A stretch of 19,919 nucleotides of DNA. Source: Bacillota bacterium. Its GTDB lineage: Bacteria > Bacillota_A > Clostridia > Lachnospirales > Lachnospiraceae. Made by a program: the position numbers and the translations under genes. Numbering within the stretch: position 1 is the stretch's first letter; each line of letters starts with the position of its first letter. Below are positions 1 to 6,276 of this stretch, piece by piece. Location of the stretch: positions 1 to 19,919 of the forward strand of contig JAEZSL010000016.1 of the NCBI GenBank assembly GCA_023443925.1, read 5' to 3'. A model generated the notes under the pieces. That model ran no database searches and was not told where the DNA came from. It was given only the letters and a program-made list of their open reading frames with translations.

Positions 1-289
1 GTCCTGGCTGTGGCGGTCTCGGCCCTGGCCCTGGCTGTGGTGGTCTCGGTCCTGGCCCTGGTCCTGGCATGGGTGGTCTTGGTCCTGGCCCCGGTCCTGG
101 CTGTGGTGGTCTCGGTCCTGGACCTGGTCCCGGCTGTGGTGGTCTCCGTCCCGGTCCTGGCCCAAGCTGTAAGTTTCTCGTTTCAGGCTCTGTATATGAG
201 AATGGAGCTTCATCAGGATTAAGATGATCTAAATACGAAAAATTATAATCATTAATATCCTGCTCATGAAAGAAGTTATTATTGTCCAA
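1..289 (-). CDS. Pro/Gly-rich repeat protein, N-terminal part (runs off the left edge)
   Basis: Function not recognised; a spore-surface or coat-type structural protein is an inference from context only. The minus-strand frame is open from 289 to the window edge (96 residues visible). It starts at TTG (287-289), 8 nt after AAAGGGG (298-304). The first 42 residues are polar and acidic with many Asn (begins MDNNNFFHEQDIND). From about residue 43 an 11-residue unit repeats roughly four times: PPQPGPGPGPR with small variations, one copy having Met for Gln. The codons of the repeats differ mainly at third positions. It is divergent from dpaA and has its own sigma-K-like promoter. The opposite strand of the repeat is also open, but only the minus frame extends through AT-rich non-repeat sequence to a start with a ribosome binding site. 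The 3' end is outside the window. Confidence 0.62.
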   Translation of the reverse strand, partial: MDNNNFFHEQDINDYNFSYLDHLNPDEAPFSYTEPETRNLQLGPGPGRRPPQPGPGPGPRPPQPGPGPGPRPPMPGPGPGPRPPQPGPGPRPPQPG

Positions 290-322
290 ATTATTGACCC
301 CTTTGCATATTCAATATACATT

Positions 323-349
323 TATTTTATGTTTATTGCACTGATATGT
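323..349 (-). promoter_or_regulatory. Candidate sigma-K-type promoter for the Pro/Gly repeat gene
   Basis: On the minus strand AC (348-349) is followed after 16 nt by CATAAAATA (323-331), a full match to the mother-cell sigma-K pattern AC-N16-CATANNNTA known from Bacillus. It lies 33 nt before the TTG start. The gene-free stretch 290-646 otherwise holds the dpaA promoter and AT-rich sequence in which I see no other gene. Confidence 0.42.
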
Positions 350-553
350 GTATTAAAAAAACGTTAGCAAATAAATTATTACACTGGAAAATTATTGGAA
401 TTAATATCATATGTAAAACCGAATTTCAGGTATCCACTATACCTCATCAAATATAAAGCAGCGCAGATAAAGAGATTGTATTGTTTTCGATATTTATAAA
501 AAATTGTCGTTTAAGTGATGAAACAATTAGCTATCCCACAGGTTAAAGTACGA

Positions 554-580
554 ACTTTTTATAACAAAAACCATATATTG
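554..580 (+). promoter_or_regulatory. Candidate sigma-K-type promoter for dpaAB
   Basis: AC at 554-555, a 16-nt spacer, then CATATATTG (572-580), one base off CATANNNTA. It lies about 66 nt before the dpaA ATG. dpaAB (spoVF) transcription by sigma-K in the mother cell is established in Bacillus subtilis; the assignment here rests on pattern and context. Confidence 0.35.
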
Positions 581-646
581 AAGCATGCAATACTTATTAA
601 CTTAAGAGTTTTAATGACTCTTTTTAATAAATTATGGAGGCAGTAT

Positions 647-1537
647 ATGAATTCTTTTCATTATGATTTTGCAATTATCGGCGGTGATAAAAGACAGGTT
701 TATATGGCTAATGAATTAATCGCCCGTAATTTCTCTGTCATTGCTTACGGTCTGCAAGATCCTGCGTTGGACTTATCCTGTATAGCTGCCGACTCCATGG
801 CAGATGCCATGGTTTCCAGTCAAATCATTCTCACTCCGATACCTGTTTCAAAAGACGGAATAAACATTCTTACCCAGAATGTAAAAACAGATTTAACGGT
901 GGATCAGCTGTGCAGATTTCTGACTTCCGGTCAGAAATTATTCGGAGGTTGCCTTACGAAAGAAATAATAAAATGCTGCGAGAGTAAAGAGATTTTTTAT
1001 CTTGATCTTATGGAACAGGAAGAAATTGTCCTTTTCAATACCATTGCAACCGCTGAAGGCACCATTGCAGAAGCCATACTAGGCAGCAATTCCAATCTTC
1101 ATGGCAGCTCCTGCATGATATTGGGATTTGGCCGCTGCGCCCGTACCCTGGCTGAAAAATTAAAAGGTCTGTGCGGCAGTATTGATATAGCCGCAAGATC
1201 TCCTATCGCACTGGCAGCCGCAAATGCTGCTTCTTATGGGTCAGTTCCCCTCTCCGGATTGGATAAAAAAATTAACGGTTACGATTATATTTTTAATACC
1301 ATACCTTCCCTCATTATTACCAGAGAACTTCTTATGAAAACCAATCCAAATGTTGTCATTATTGATATTTCATCAGCACCGGGCGGTATAGATTTCAACG
1401 CTTCCAGCGAGTTAGGCCGCAACGCAAGGCTTTGCCTCGGACTTCCGGGTAAATATGCACCAAAAGCCTCTGCAGACTTTTTAATTGAATATCTGTTAAC
1501 AATTCTAGAAAGAAGTGATTCGTATGTCTTTGCATAA
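647..1537 (+). CDS. dpaA: Dipicolinate synthase subunit A
   Basis: With DpaB it converts the DHDPS product (4-hydroxy-tetrahydrodipicolinate) to dipicolinic acid, the Ca-DPA component of the spore core, in the mother-cell cytoplasm. The 296-residue product is close to the usual family length of about 300. The N-terminus reads FAIIGGDKRQ..MANEL, the DpaA N-terminal nucleotide-binding-like domain. A second Rossmann motif GFGRCARTLAEKL sits near residue 165, followed by a D-isomer-dehydrogenase-like end (NTIPSLI, IDISSAPGGIDF, GLPGKYAPK). The frame is open further upstream to 515, but the ATG at 647 has GGAGG 6 nt before it and matches family N-termini. The 3' end overlaps dpaB by 14 nt, so the two are translationally coupled. 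Lineages such as Clostridium perfringens make DPA without these genes, so their presence helps place the organism. Confidence 0.93.
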   Translation: MNSFHYDFAIIGGDKRQVYMANELIARNFSVIAYGLQDPALDLSCIAADSMADAMVSSQIILTPIPVSKDGINILTQNVKTDLTVDQLCRFLTSGQKLFGGCLTKEIIKCCESKEIFYLDLMEQEEIVLFNTIATAEGTIAEAILGSNSNLHGSSCMILGFGRCARTLAEKLKGLCGSIDIAARSPIALAAANAASYGSVPLSGLDKKINGYDYIFNTIPSLIITRELLMKTNPNVVIIDISSAPGGIDFNASSELGRNARLCLGLPGKYAPKASADFLIEYLLTILERSDSYVFA

Positions 1538-2111
1538 TAAAAATATAGGGATTGCCTTAACCGGTTCCTTTTGTACCTTTGATAAAGCCTTTGAGGAAAT
1601 AGAGCATCTGCTGGCTGAAAATGCTACTGTTTATCCTATCTTATCCTTTAACTCTCAAAAAATCGACAGCCGGTTTGGAAAAGCAGAAGATTTTTATCAG
1701 AGATTAAAACAAATGACCGGCAAGGAACCCATTACAACCATTGAGGATGCCGAACCCATCGGTCCCAAAAATATGTTTGACATCATGGCAATTATTCCCT
1801 GCACCGGTAACACCCTTGCAAAACTTGCTAATGGAATAACCGATACTCCGGTCCTGATGGCTGCGAAAGCCCATATAAGAAATAATAAACCTCTGGTTAT
1901 TTCTGTTGCCACCAACGATGCCCTTGGCCTGAATTTAAAAAATATCGGTACATTGTTAAATACCAAAAATATTTACTTTGTTCCTTTTGGTCAGGATAGT
2001 CCTGAAAGTAAACCCAAATCCATGATTGCTCACACGCATCTGCTTAAACTTACACTGGAGAGTGCCCTGGAAGGCCAACAGATTCAGCCGGTTGTTATCA
2101 GCCCATTTTAA
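1524..2111 (+). CDS. dpaB: Dipicolinate synthase subunit B (flavoprotein-like)
   Basis: Second subunit of dipicolinate synthase, of the flavoprotein (HFCD/UbiX-like) superfamily. The 195-residue product starts MSLHNKNIGIALTGSFCTFDKAFEEIE, the typical DpaB/SpoVFB opening. The central PCTGNTLAKLANGITDTPVLMAAKAHIRN and the VATNDALG segment are conserved features of the family. I chose the ATG at 1524, 8 nt after the purine run AGAAAGAAG; a GTG at 1515 in the same frame is too close to that run. The gene overlaps the end of dpaA. The two-gene unit ends here, and the next gene is convergent. Confidence 0.92.
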   Translation: MSLHNKNIGIALTGSFCTFDKAFEEIEHLLAENATVYPILSFNSQKIDSRFGKAEDFYQRLKQMTGKEPITTIEDAEPIGPKNMFDIMAIIPCTGNTLAKLANGITDTPVLMAAKAHIRNNKPLVISVATNDALGLNLKNIGTLLNTKNIYFVPFGQDSPESKPKSMIAHTHLLKLTLESALEGQQIQPVVISPF

Positions 2112-2183
2112 TTACCATAGATTTTATAGTTAAGCTTCAAATAGAAACGATTCAGCTTTATACCTAATTCATTCGAAAATTCC

Positions 2184-2221
2184 GGGGATGCTGCAGATTT
2201 TGTTAAATCCGACACATCCCC
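2184..2221. terminator. Possible weak terminator between dpaB and the uppS-like gene
   Basis: GGGGATG (2184-2190) pairs with CATCCCC (2215-2221), a 7-bp stem with a 24-nt loop, between two convergent genes. There is no good T-run on either side, so function is uncertain. Confidence 0.3.
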
Positions 2222-2251
2222 TTACATAGATCCTGTATATCCTATTAATCA

Positions 2252-2911
2252 TTATCCGCCCAGGGTTATATCCTGTGACTGATACCATTCCAAAGCCTCA
2301 TATAAATGCTGTATTTTAAACTCAGGCCACATATCCTCAACAATATAAAAATCCGAATAAATAGATTGGATCGGTAAAAAACCGCTGAGACGTCTTCTGC
2401 CGCCCCATCGTATAATCAGATCTATTCTTGAGATATCAGCGGAGGCCAGCCCTGAAGTAATACTCTCCTTCTCACTGCCTGTTCCGCCTTTTAACGAATG
2501 ACTCAAATCCCAATCCCATCCATAATTAACCAGAAAATTGACATTCATTAAACCTTTGCCTATCATTACCCGTTTGGTAAAGGGAAGAAGTTCTTTTGGA
2601 AATAATGACGACTTTGTATTTCCCACTACCAGAAGATTCGCATCCTGACCTGTTAACTGCATTACAGAATCCACGCAGGCTTTCTGAAACGCTTTTGTCT
2701 GTATGGCCGGCCTTTTGGTATTATCCTGGGTAAAACCATAAAATGTCATTTCCTGAATACCTAACTCCATGCATTCCCGATAAAGTTCAAATCCTGGTCC
2801 AATTCCATGCTCGTAACCAGCTTCTTTATTTAAGCCATTACTTTGAGCCCATCTTCTGTTACCATCCGGTATTATCCCTATATGACGCGGCAGCCGTTTA
2901 AACTGTTTCAT
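2252..2911 (-). CDS. Divergent cis-prenyltransferase (UppS-like)
   Basis: Member of the undecaprenyl diphosphate synthase fold family, which condenses IPP onto an allylic diphosphate with cis geometry. Seen in the 219-residue product: IIPDGNRRWA (Asp16 of the pyrophosphate/Mg site), YGFTQDNTKRP (aligned with YAFSxENWxRP), and RIDLIIRWGGRRRLSGF followed by IYSDFYIVEDMWPEF. In canonical enzymes the late motif is IRTSGExRLSNF and the Glu binds Mg and the IPP site; here that position is Arg172. The usual Ser-Glu-Asn-Trp stretch is also altered. It is shorter than housekeeping UppS (about 240-250) and is not beside frr or cdsA, so it is probably a paralogue rather than the cell-wall enzyme. GAAGGA lies 6 nt before the ATG. 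Product chain length and activity cannot be told. Confidence 0.82.
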   Translation of the reverse strand: MKQFKRLPRHIGIIPDGNRRWAQSNGLNKEAGYEHGIGPGFELYRECMELGIQEMTFYGFTQDNTKRPAIQTKAFQKACVDSVMQLTGQDANLLVVGNTKSSLFPKELLPFTKRVMIGKGLMNVNFLVNYGWDWDLSHSLKGGTGSEKESITSGLASADISRIDLIIRWGGRRRLSGFLPIQSIYSDFYIVEDMWPEFKIQHLYEALEWYQSQDITLGG

Positions 2912-3180
2912 TTATTTTCCTTCTTTCTTTTATCTGCTAAGTTTCTTTTAAATCAGCCTTTTTCAATGAATGACCGTAGCAATCCTTTAAATATAGATAG
3001 AATGATGCGGCTTGAGGAAATTTATTCTTTGACAACAGACTTTGCTAAAGCTAGCTTGTACATTTTTATAAGTATGATAACTTTATTCCTGCAAAAACGC
3101 AACGCTTGAACTTATAAAATATATGTTAAAAAACTTTATCTTTATAAGCTTTATCTTCATATGCTTTACATAAGTAATTA

Positions 3181-3224
3181 CCCGGCACCAAAAGCTGCCT
3201 GCTTTTAAGGTGCCGGGTTGTTTT
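3181..3224 (+). terminator. Strong intrinsic terminator hairpin, read on the plus strand
   Basis: CCCGGCACC (3181-3189) pairs with GGTGCCGGG (3209-3217), and inside it AAAAGC pairs with GCTTTT around a 5-nt loop. TTGTTTT follows on the plus strand; on the minus strand only TAATTAC follows. It lies in the gene-poor stretch 2912-3295, 79 nt beyond the stop of the minus-strand J-domain gene. It may end that transcript inefficiently, or end an unrecognised plus-strand RNA. I see no convincing gene in the rest of that stretch. Confidence 0.7.
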
Positions 3225-3295
3225 AACTGCTTTATATACTGCTTTATTGAATTACATAATTAGTTATAAATGAATAAACTTTATCTTCCTCGGGT

Positions 3296-3784
3296 TTACC
3301 GAATATGCAGGGCATCGAATTGCTCGAGCAGCTCTATAAATTTTACTCCGTCTCCTCCTGCATCCGGATGATATAGTTTAGCAAGCTCCCGGAATTTTTT
3401 CTTCACCGCATCACTGTCCGCGTCAAAAGGCAAGCCTAGTTGGGCAAGGATATCCGGATCATAAAAACTTAGCTCTAACATACCATTATCCTTATAAAAC
3501 TGATAATATACCCCGTAATAGAACTCGCTGATAATGTCTTTTAGTTCCTCTTTATTCAGTTTCATCAATTCCTTCAATGGAAAACGGACATTTCTGGAGG
3601 AACTTTCGTGCAAATCGAAAAATTCATCCCATACCAGGTTGATGCTGTTCCGTTTTGTCAGCGTCTTTAGTCTGCTGTTACTATCTGAGAAATTTTCCAC
3701 ATGAAATCGTATTTTTAGTTCCACCTTCTTCAGGTTTCTGATTTTTCGCTTGATTTCACCACAACTAATATAACACTCTGACAT
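3296..3784 (-). CDS. Protein with a C-terminal J domain
   Basis: 162 residues. The last 55 or so form a short J-domain: LGLPFDADSDAVKKKFRELAKL followed by the HPD tripeptide at residues 139-141, then AGGD and a final helix. The HPD motif is what stimulates the ATPase of a DnaK-type Hsp70. The first 100 residues are charged and matched to no family I recognise. The J domain is at the C-terminus, unlike DnaJ or CbpA, and there is no Gly/Phe region or zinc finger, so this is a specialised co-chaperone candidate. The longest frame starts at 3823, but the ATG at 3784 has GAGG 5 nt upstream and the earlier ATG has none. It follows the HPr-like gene by 163 nt on the same strand; co-transcription is possible but not shown. 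Confidence 0.75.
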   Translation of the reverse strand: MSECYISCGEIKRKIRNLKKVELKIRFHVENFSDSNSRLKTLTKRNSINLVWDEFFDLHESSSRNVRFPLKELMKLNKEELKDIISEFYYGVYYQFYKDNGMLELSFYDPDILAQLGLPFDADSDAVKKKFRELAKLYHPDAGGDGVKFIELLEQFDALHIR

Positions 3785-3869
3785 AGTATCCTCATTCCTG
3801 TGTTGTTTTATATAATGCTGCATATTTCATGTCTTAATATATTGAATTTTTCAAAACTTAAATTTATCG

Positions 3870-3886
3870 AAATGTCTTAGACATTT
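3870..3886. repeat. Short perfect palindrome upstream of the J-domain gene
   Basis: AAATGTC (3870-3876), spacer TTA, GACATTT (3880-3886). It lies 86 nt before the J-domain gene start and 62 nt after the HPr-like stop. It could be an operator or a small intercistronic hairpin; no T-run follows on the minus strand. Confidence 0.35.
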
Positions 3887-3947
3887 ACTATACGGAAAAA
3901 TCTTCTTTTATAGACTATTTTAGCTTTATATCTCGAAAAATGCAATA

Positions 3948-4184
3948 TTATTCTACCAGGAAATCTTTAAGCAGCGCAAGAATCTCCTCAAACCGGCTGC
4001 CTTCAGCATAAATTGTAAGCTGAACCGGCCTGGATAAATTCAGACTAAAAATACCCAAAATTGATTTTCCATTAATTATGTACCGGTCCGATACTAAGTC
4101 CAGTTCTTCGTCAATCTTTCCTGCGATATAAACAAATTCTTTAATCTTATCAATGGTATTAATTAAAACCTGAACCGTATGCAT
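3948..4184 (-). CDS. HPr-like (Crh-like) protein lacking the phospho-histidine
   Basis: 78 residues, close to the size of HPr (about 85). The second half NGKSILGIFSLNLSRPVQLTIYAEG aligns well with the HPr segment around Ser46 (KSIMGVMSL..GxxxTIxAEG), with Ser41 as the likely HPr-kinase-type serine. The N-terminal GLHARP loop carrying the PTS His15 is absent (TIDKIKEFVYIAG instead). By the known logic of the family (Bacillus Crh also lacks His15) it cannot carry phosphate in the PTS, but could be a regulatory protein phosphorylated on serine. ATG 4184 is chosen because AGGAGG lies 8 nt upstream; the in-frame ATG at 4190 is only 2 nt from it. It is the third gene behind a phosphatidyltransferase and a GGDEF gene. 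Confidence 0.72.
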   Translation of the reverse strand: MHTVQVLINTIDKIKEFVYIAGKIDEELDLVSDRYIINGKSILGIFSLNLSRPVQLTIYAEGSRFEEILALLKDFLVE

Positions 4185-4212
4185 CAGCATAACCTCCTGA
4201 CTCCTTGTGAAT

Positions 4213-4229
4213 CAGCATATCTTATGCTG
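4213..4229. repeat. Small intercistronic hairpin
   Basis: CAGCATA (4213-4219), loop TCT, TATGCTG (4223-4229), in the 57-nt gap between the GGDEF gene and the HPr-like gene. There is no T-run, so it is more likely an RNA stability or processing structure than a terminator. Confidence 0.35.
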
Positions 4230-4241
4230 CAGCCGTTGGTT

Positions 4242-5426
4242 TTATTCCATTGTATCAGCTAAAATTTGAATTTTTCCGGAAAATTGTTCTTTCCTCTGCT
4301 TCTCCTTATTACGCTGTTTATTTTCATACATCAGAGTATCCAACTGCTTTTGGAATTCTTCGGCGTTCTGTCCGGAATTGCAGCCATATACGGCATATCC
4401 CATGCTGCAGCTGAGTTCATATGGCTGTCCGCTGGTCATGTTATAATTATTTATACTGTTTTTAATTCTTGCCACTACTTCTTTAAGCCTTATTTCATCT
4501 GCCATATTCAGTATGATAAAAAACTCATCTCCACCGAACCTGGCTATAAAATCATTGGATTTCAGACAGCCGCTGATTAGTTTGGTACAGACCTGCAGTG
4601 CATTATCCCCTACATCATGCCCATAACAGTCATTAATCACTTTAAAATTATCCAGATCAATCATGATGGCTGAGAAAGTTTTATTCTCCCTGCTTAAGCT
4701 GACTTTCTGTTTTAAATAGGTCTCCAGTTTTTTTCGGTTATATACCCCGGTAAGATAATCCGTATACATATTATAATTCTGTATATTTAACGCAACAATT
4801 AACATGGAGAAAACAATCCCGTTAAGTATAATGGATATCCCGTAATAAAGGATCTGTAATATAATACAAAGCAGCGGAGGTACTGCAAAAAATAACAGAG
4901 AAAAAAACTGTTTTTTATTCATTTTCTCCCGGTTAAACATCGTTAAAATACTGGCTGCAAGGACTAAAATACAGGTTAGTAATCCGGCGATCCAAAAAAG
5001 CGGCCCTCTTTGATATATATTTCCCGATTCAATTCTATAGTACCAGCCCGTCGTCTGGGTTGCTATCAACAGTAGCAGGTTTACCCCGTTTACGGCATAG
5101 ATAAGATACAGCAGCTGTTTCGTCCTTTTCTCATCCTGAAATATCTGGTCATGGACATACAGCAGCCAAAGAGAGGGTATAACCGGGCTCAGCAGGAATA
5201 TAAGAAAGTTACCGACGTGGTTTATAACAGGATAGATCGTATTCTGATTGCCGTCAAACCTGCTTAAAATATCCACAACAAGCATGAGTATAGTAAGCTT
5301 CAGCATATTTTTATAAAGCTTATTCTGCAGCGTCTTCTCATCATTTTGCTTGATGGAAAAAACGTATATAATCAATAAAATCCCAATGGAATATACATTT
5401 ATCGTAATGTTATTCGCTAAATTCAT
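4242..5426 (-). CDS. Membrane diguanylate cyclase (GGDEF domain)
   Basis: 394 residues. The first 215 contain about seven hydrophobic segments (around 10-25, 42-55, 72-92, 105-122, 143-163, 175-195 and 197-214), a membrane sensor of a type I cannot name. After a short linker (MYTDYLTGVYNRKKLE) comes a full GGDEF domain with DLDNFKVINDCYGHDVGD and the intact signature RFGGDEF at residues 297-302. An intact signature predicts synthesis of cyclic di-GMP from two GTP. The inhibitory I-site RxxD upstream reads KSND (Lys289, Asp292), so product inhibition may be weakened. AAGGAG lies 8 nt before the ATG. It follows the phosphatidyltransferase gene by 34 nt and precedes the HPr-like gene by 57 nt, probably one operon. 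Confidence 0.9.
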   Translation of the reverse strand: MNLANNITINVYSIGILLIIYVFSIKQNDEKTLQNKLYKNMLKLTILMLVVDILSRFDGNQNTIYPVINHVGNFLIFLLSPVIPSLWLLYVHDQIFQDEKRTKQLLYLIYAVNGVNLLLLIATQTTGWYYRIESGNIYQRGPLFWIAGLLTCILVLAASILTMFNREKMNKKQFFSLLFFAVPPLLCIILQILYYGISIILNGIVFSMLIVALNIQNYNMYTDYLTGVYNRKKLETYLKQKVSLSRENKTFSAIMIDLDNFKVINDCYGHDVGDNALQVCTKLISGCLKSNDFIARFGGDEFFIILNMADEIRLKEVVARIKNSINNYNMTSGQPYELSCSMGYAVYGCNSGQNAEEFQKQLDTLMYENKQRNKEKQRKEQFSGKIQILADTME

Positions 5427-5460
5427 TTCTTTTGCTCCTTGCTTTTTCGTAACTCTGATC

Positions 5461-5991
5461 CTATTTTTTTAATATTGAAGGCCGGTTTATATCAAGCTCC
5501 CTGGAAGTAATATGTATTAGAGTTTCTTCCAATGCAGACAAAAATGCCAGAATGCACATAAACCACAGTACCCAGGGGCAGCTCAGCCGGATTATGGCCG
5601 GAGCAAAAAATAATAAAAAACCTGCAGTCTTATTACCGATTGTATGAATAATAGCAAAGGTATGATACTTATAAGCCGCGATTGCAACATTAACCAGCCT
5701 GATAACGGCAATACCGGCCAGAAACGGTATGTATACAATTATATCCCTTCCCATCCAGCGGACCACAGACATGAGAATGATGCCAAATAACAGAAGATCC
5801 GCAATAGAATCAAGCCTCGCTCCTAATTCACTCTGAGTATTGGTTAAACGGGCAACATACCCGTCTAATACATCCGTTATACCGCCGATTGTATATAAAA
5901 TAAAAAATAGTACGGGCTGATTAAAAACGAAAAATAATACTACAGACATTATGATTCTGATAATAGTAAGTATATTTGCTGCCTGCTTCAC
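5461..5991 (-). CDS. CDP-alcohol phosphatidyltransferase
   Basis: Integral membrane enzyme of 176 residues that transfers a phosphatidyl group from a CDP-linked donor (typically CDP-diacylglycerol) to an alcohol. The family motif D-x2-DG-x2-AR-x8-G-x3-D-x3-D is complete: Asp40, Asp43-Gly44, Ala47-Arg48, Gly57, Asp61, Asp65. Around it are about six hydrophobic segments. The acceptor cannot be read from the motif; it resembles PgsA-type (glycerol-3-phosphate) enzymes in size, but the usual pgsA neighbours are absent, so an accessory phospholipid synthase is possible. The start is GTG at 5989-5991, with GGAGG 5 nt upstream. It is the first gene of the apparent three-gene operon with the GGDEF and HPr-like genes. 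Confidence 0.86.
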   Translation of the reverse strand: MKQAANILTIIRIIMSVVLFFVFNQPVLFFILYTIGGITDVLDGYVARLTNTQSELGARLDSIADLLLFGIILMSVVRWMGRDIIVYIPFLAGIAVIRLVNVAIAAYKYHTFAIIHTIGNKTAGFLLFFAPAIIRLSCPWVLWFMCILAFLSALEETLIHITSRELDINRPSILKK

Positions 5992-6169
5992 GGTTTCCTC
6001 CTGCTGATCCTGGTCAGTTTGTTCTGTCTATGAAATCATCCGGAATTATTTTATATTTTCGTTTATTTTGCACAGTCATTTTAATAATATCCGCCATTGA
6101 TGATTCTTCTTCGCGACATTAGGAATATTATAACATTTTTTAAATTATATAGCTATAGTAATTGCAAAA

Positions 6170-6253
6170 GGAGCTGTCGTAAAATTCCAAAAGAACATAT
6201 CTGGCAGAAAAACATCCCGCTCCAATATCCTTTTACGAACTTACAACAGCTCC
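6170..6253. repeat. 84-bp imperfect inverted-repeat element, MITE-like or long-loop terminator
   Basis: Ends GGAGCTGT (6170-6177) and ACAGCTCC (6246-6253) are exact inverted repeats. Just inside, CGTAAAA (6178-6184) pairs with TTTTACG (6231-6237). On the minus strand TTTT follows the structure, 24 nt after the epimerase stop, so it may serve as that operon's terminator. The terminal repeat resembles the ends of insertion-sequence-derived miniature elements, but I see no target-site duplication. The rest of 5992-6276 holds no recognisable gene. Confidence 0.5.
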
Positions 6254-6276
6254 AACTGATTAAAAGTTTATACGTT

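Noticed and set aside
10..222. Plus-strand ORF of 70 residues (Val/Leu/Ala-rich), and a Cys/Gly/Pro-rich plus frame ending at 227
   Set aside because: Both are mirror readings of the repeat. Neither has a ribosome binding site visible in the window, whereas the minus frame has start, ribosome binding site and promoter.
2112..2251. Small RNA between dpaB and the uppS-like gene
   Set aside because: Only a 7-bp stem with a large loop is visible and no promoter.
2966..3109. Possible 47-residue plus-strand small protein before the terminator at 3181
   Set aside because: Reads plausibly (hydrophilic start, hydrophobic end) but has no ribosome binding site and no recognisable promoter; kept only as part of the orphan-terminator finding.
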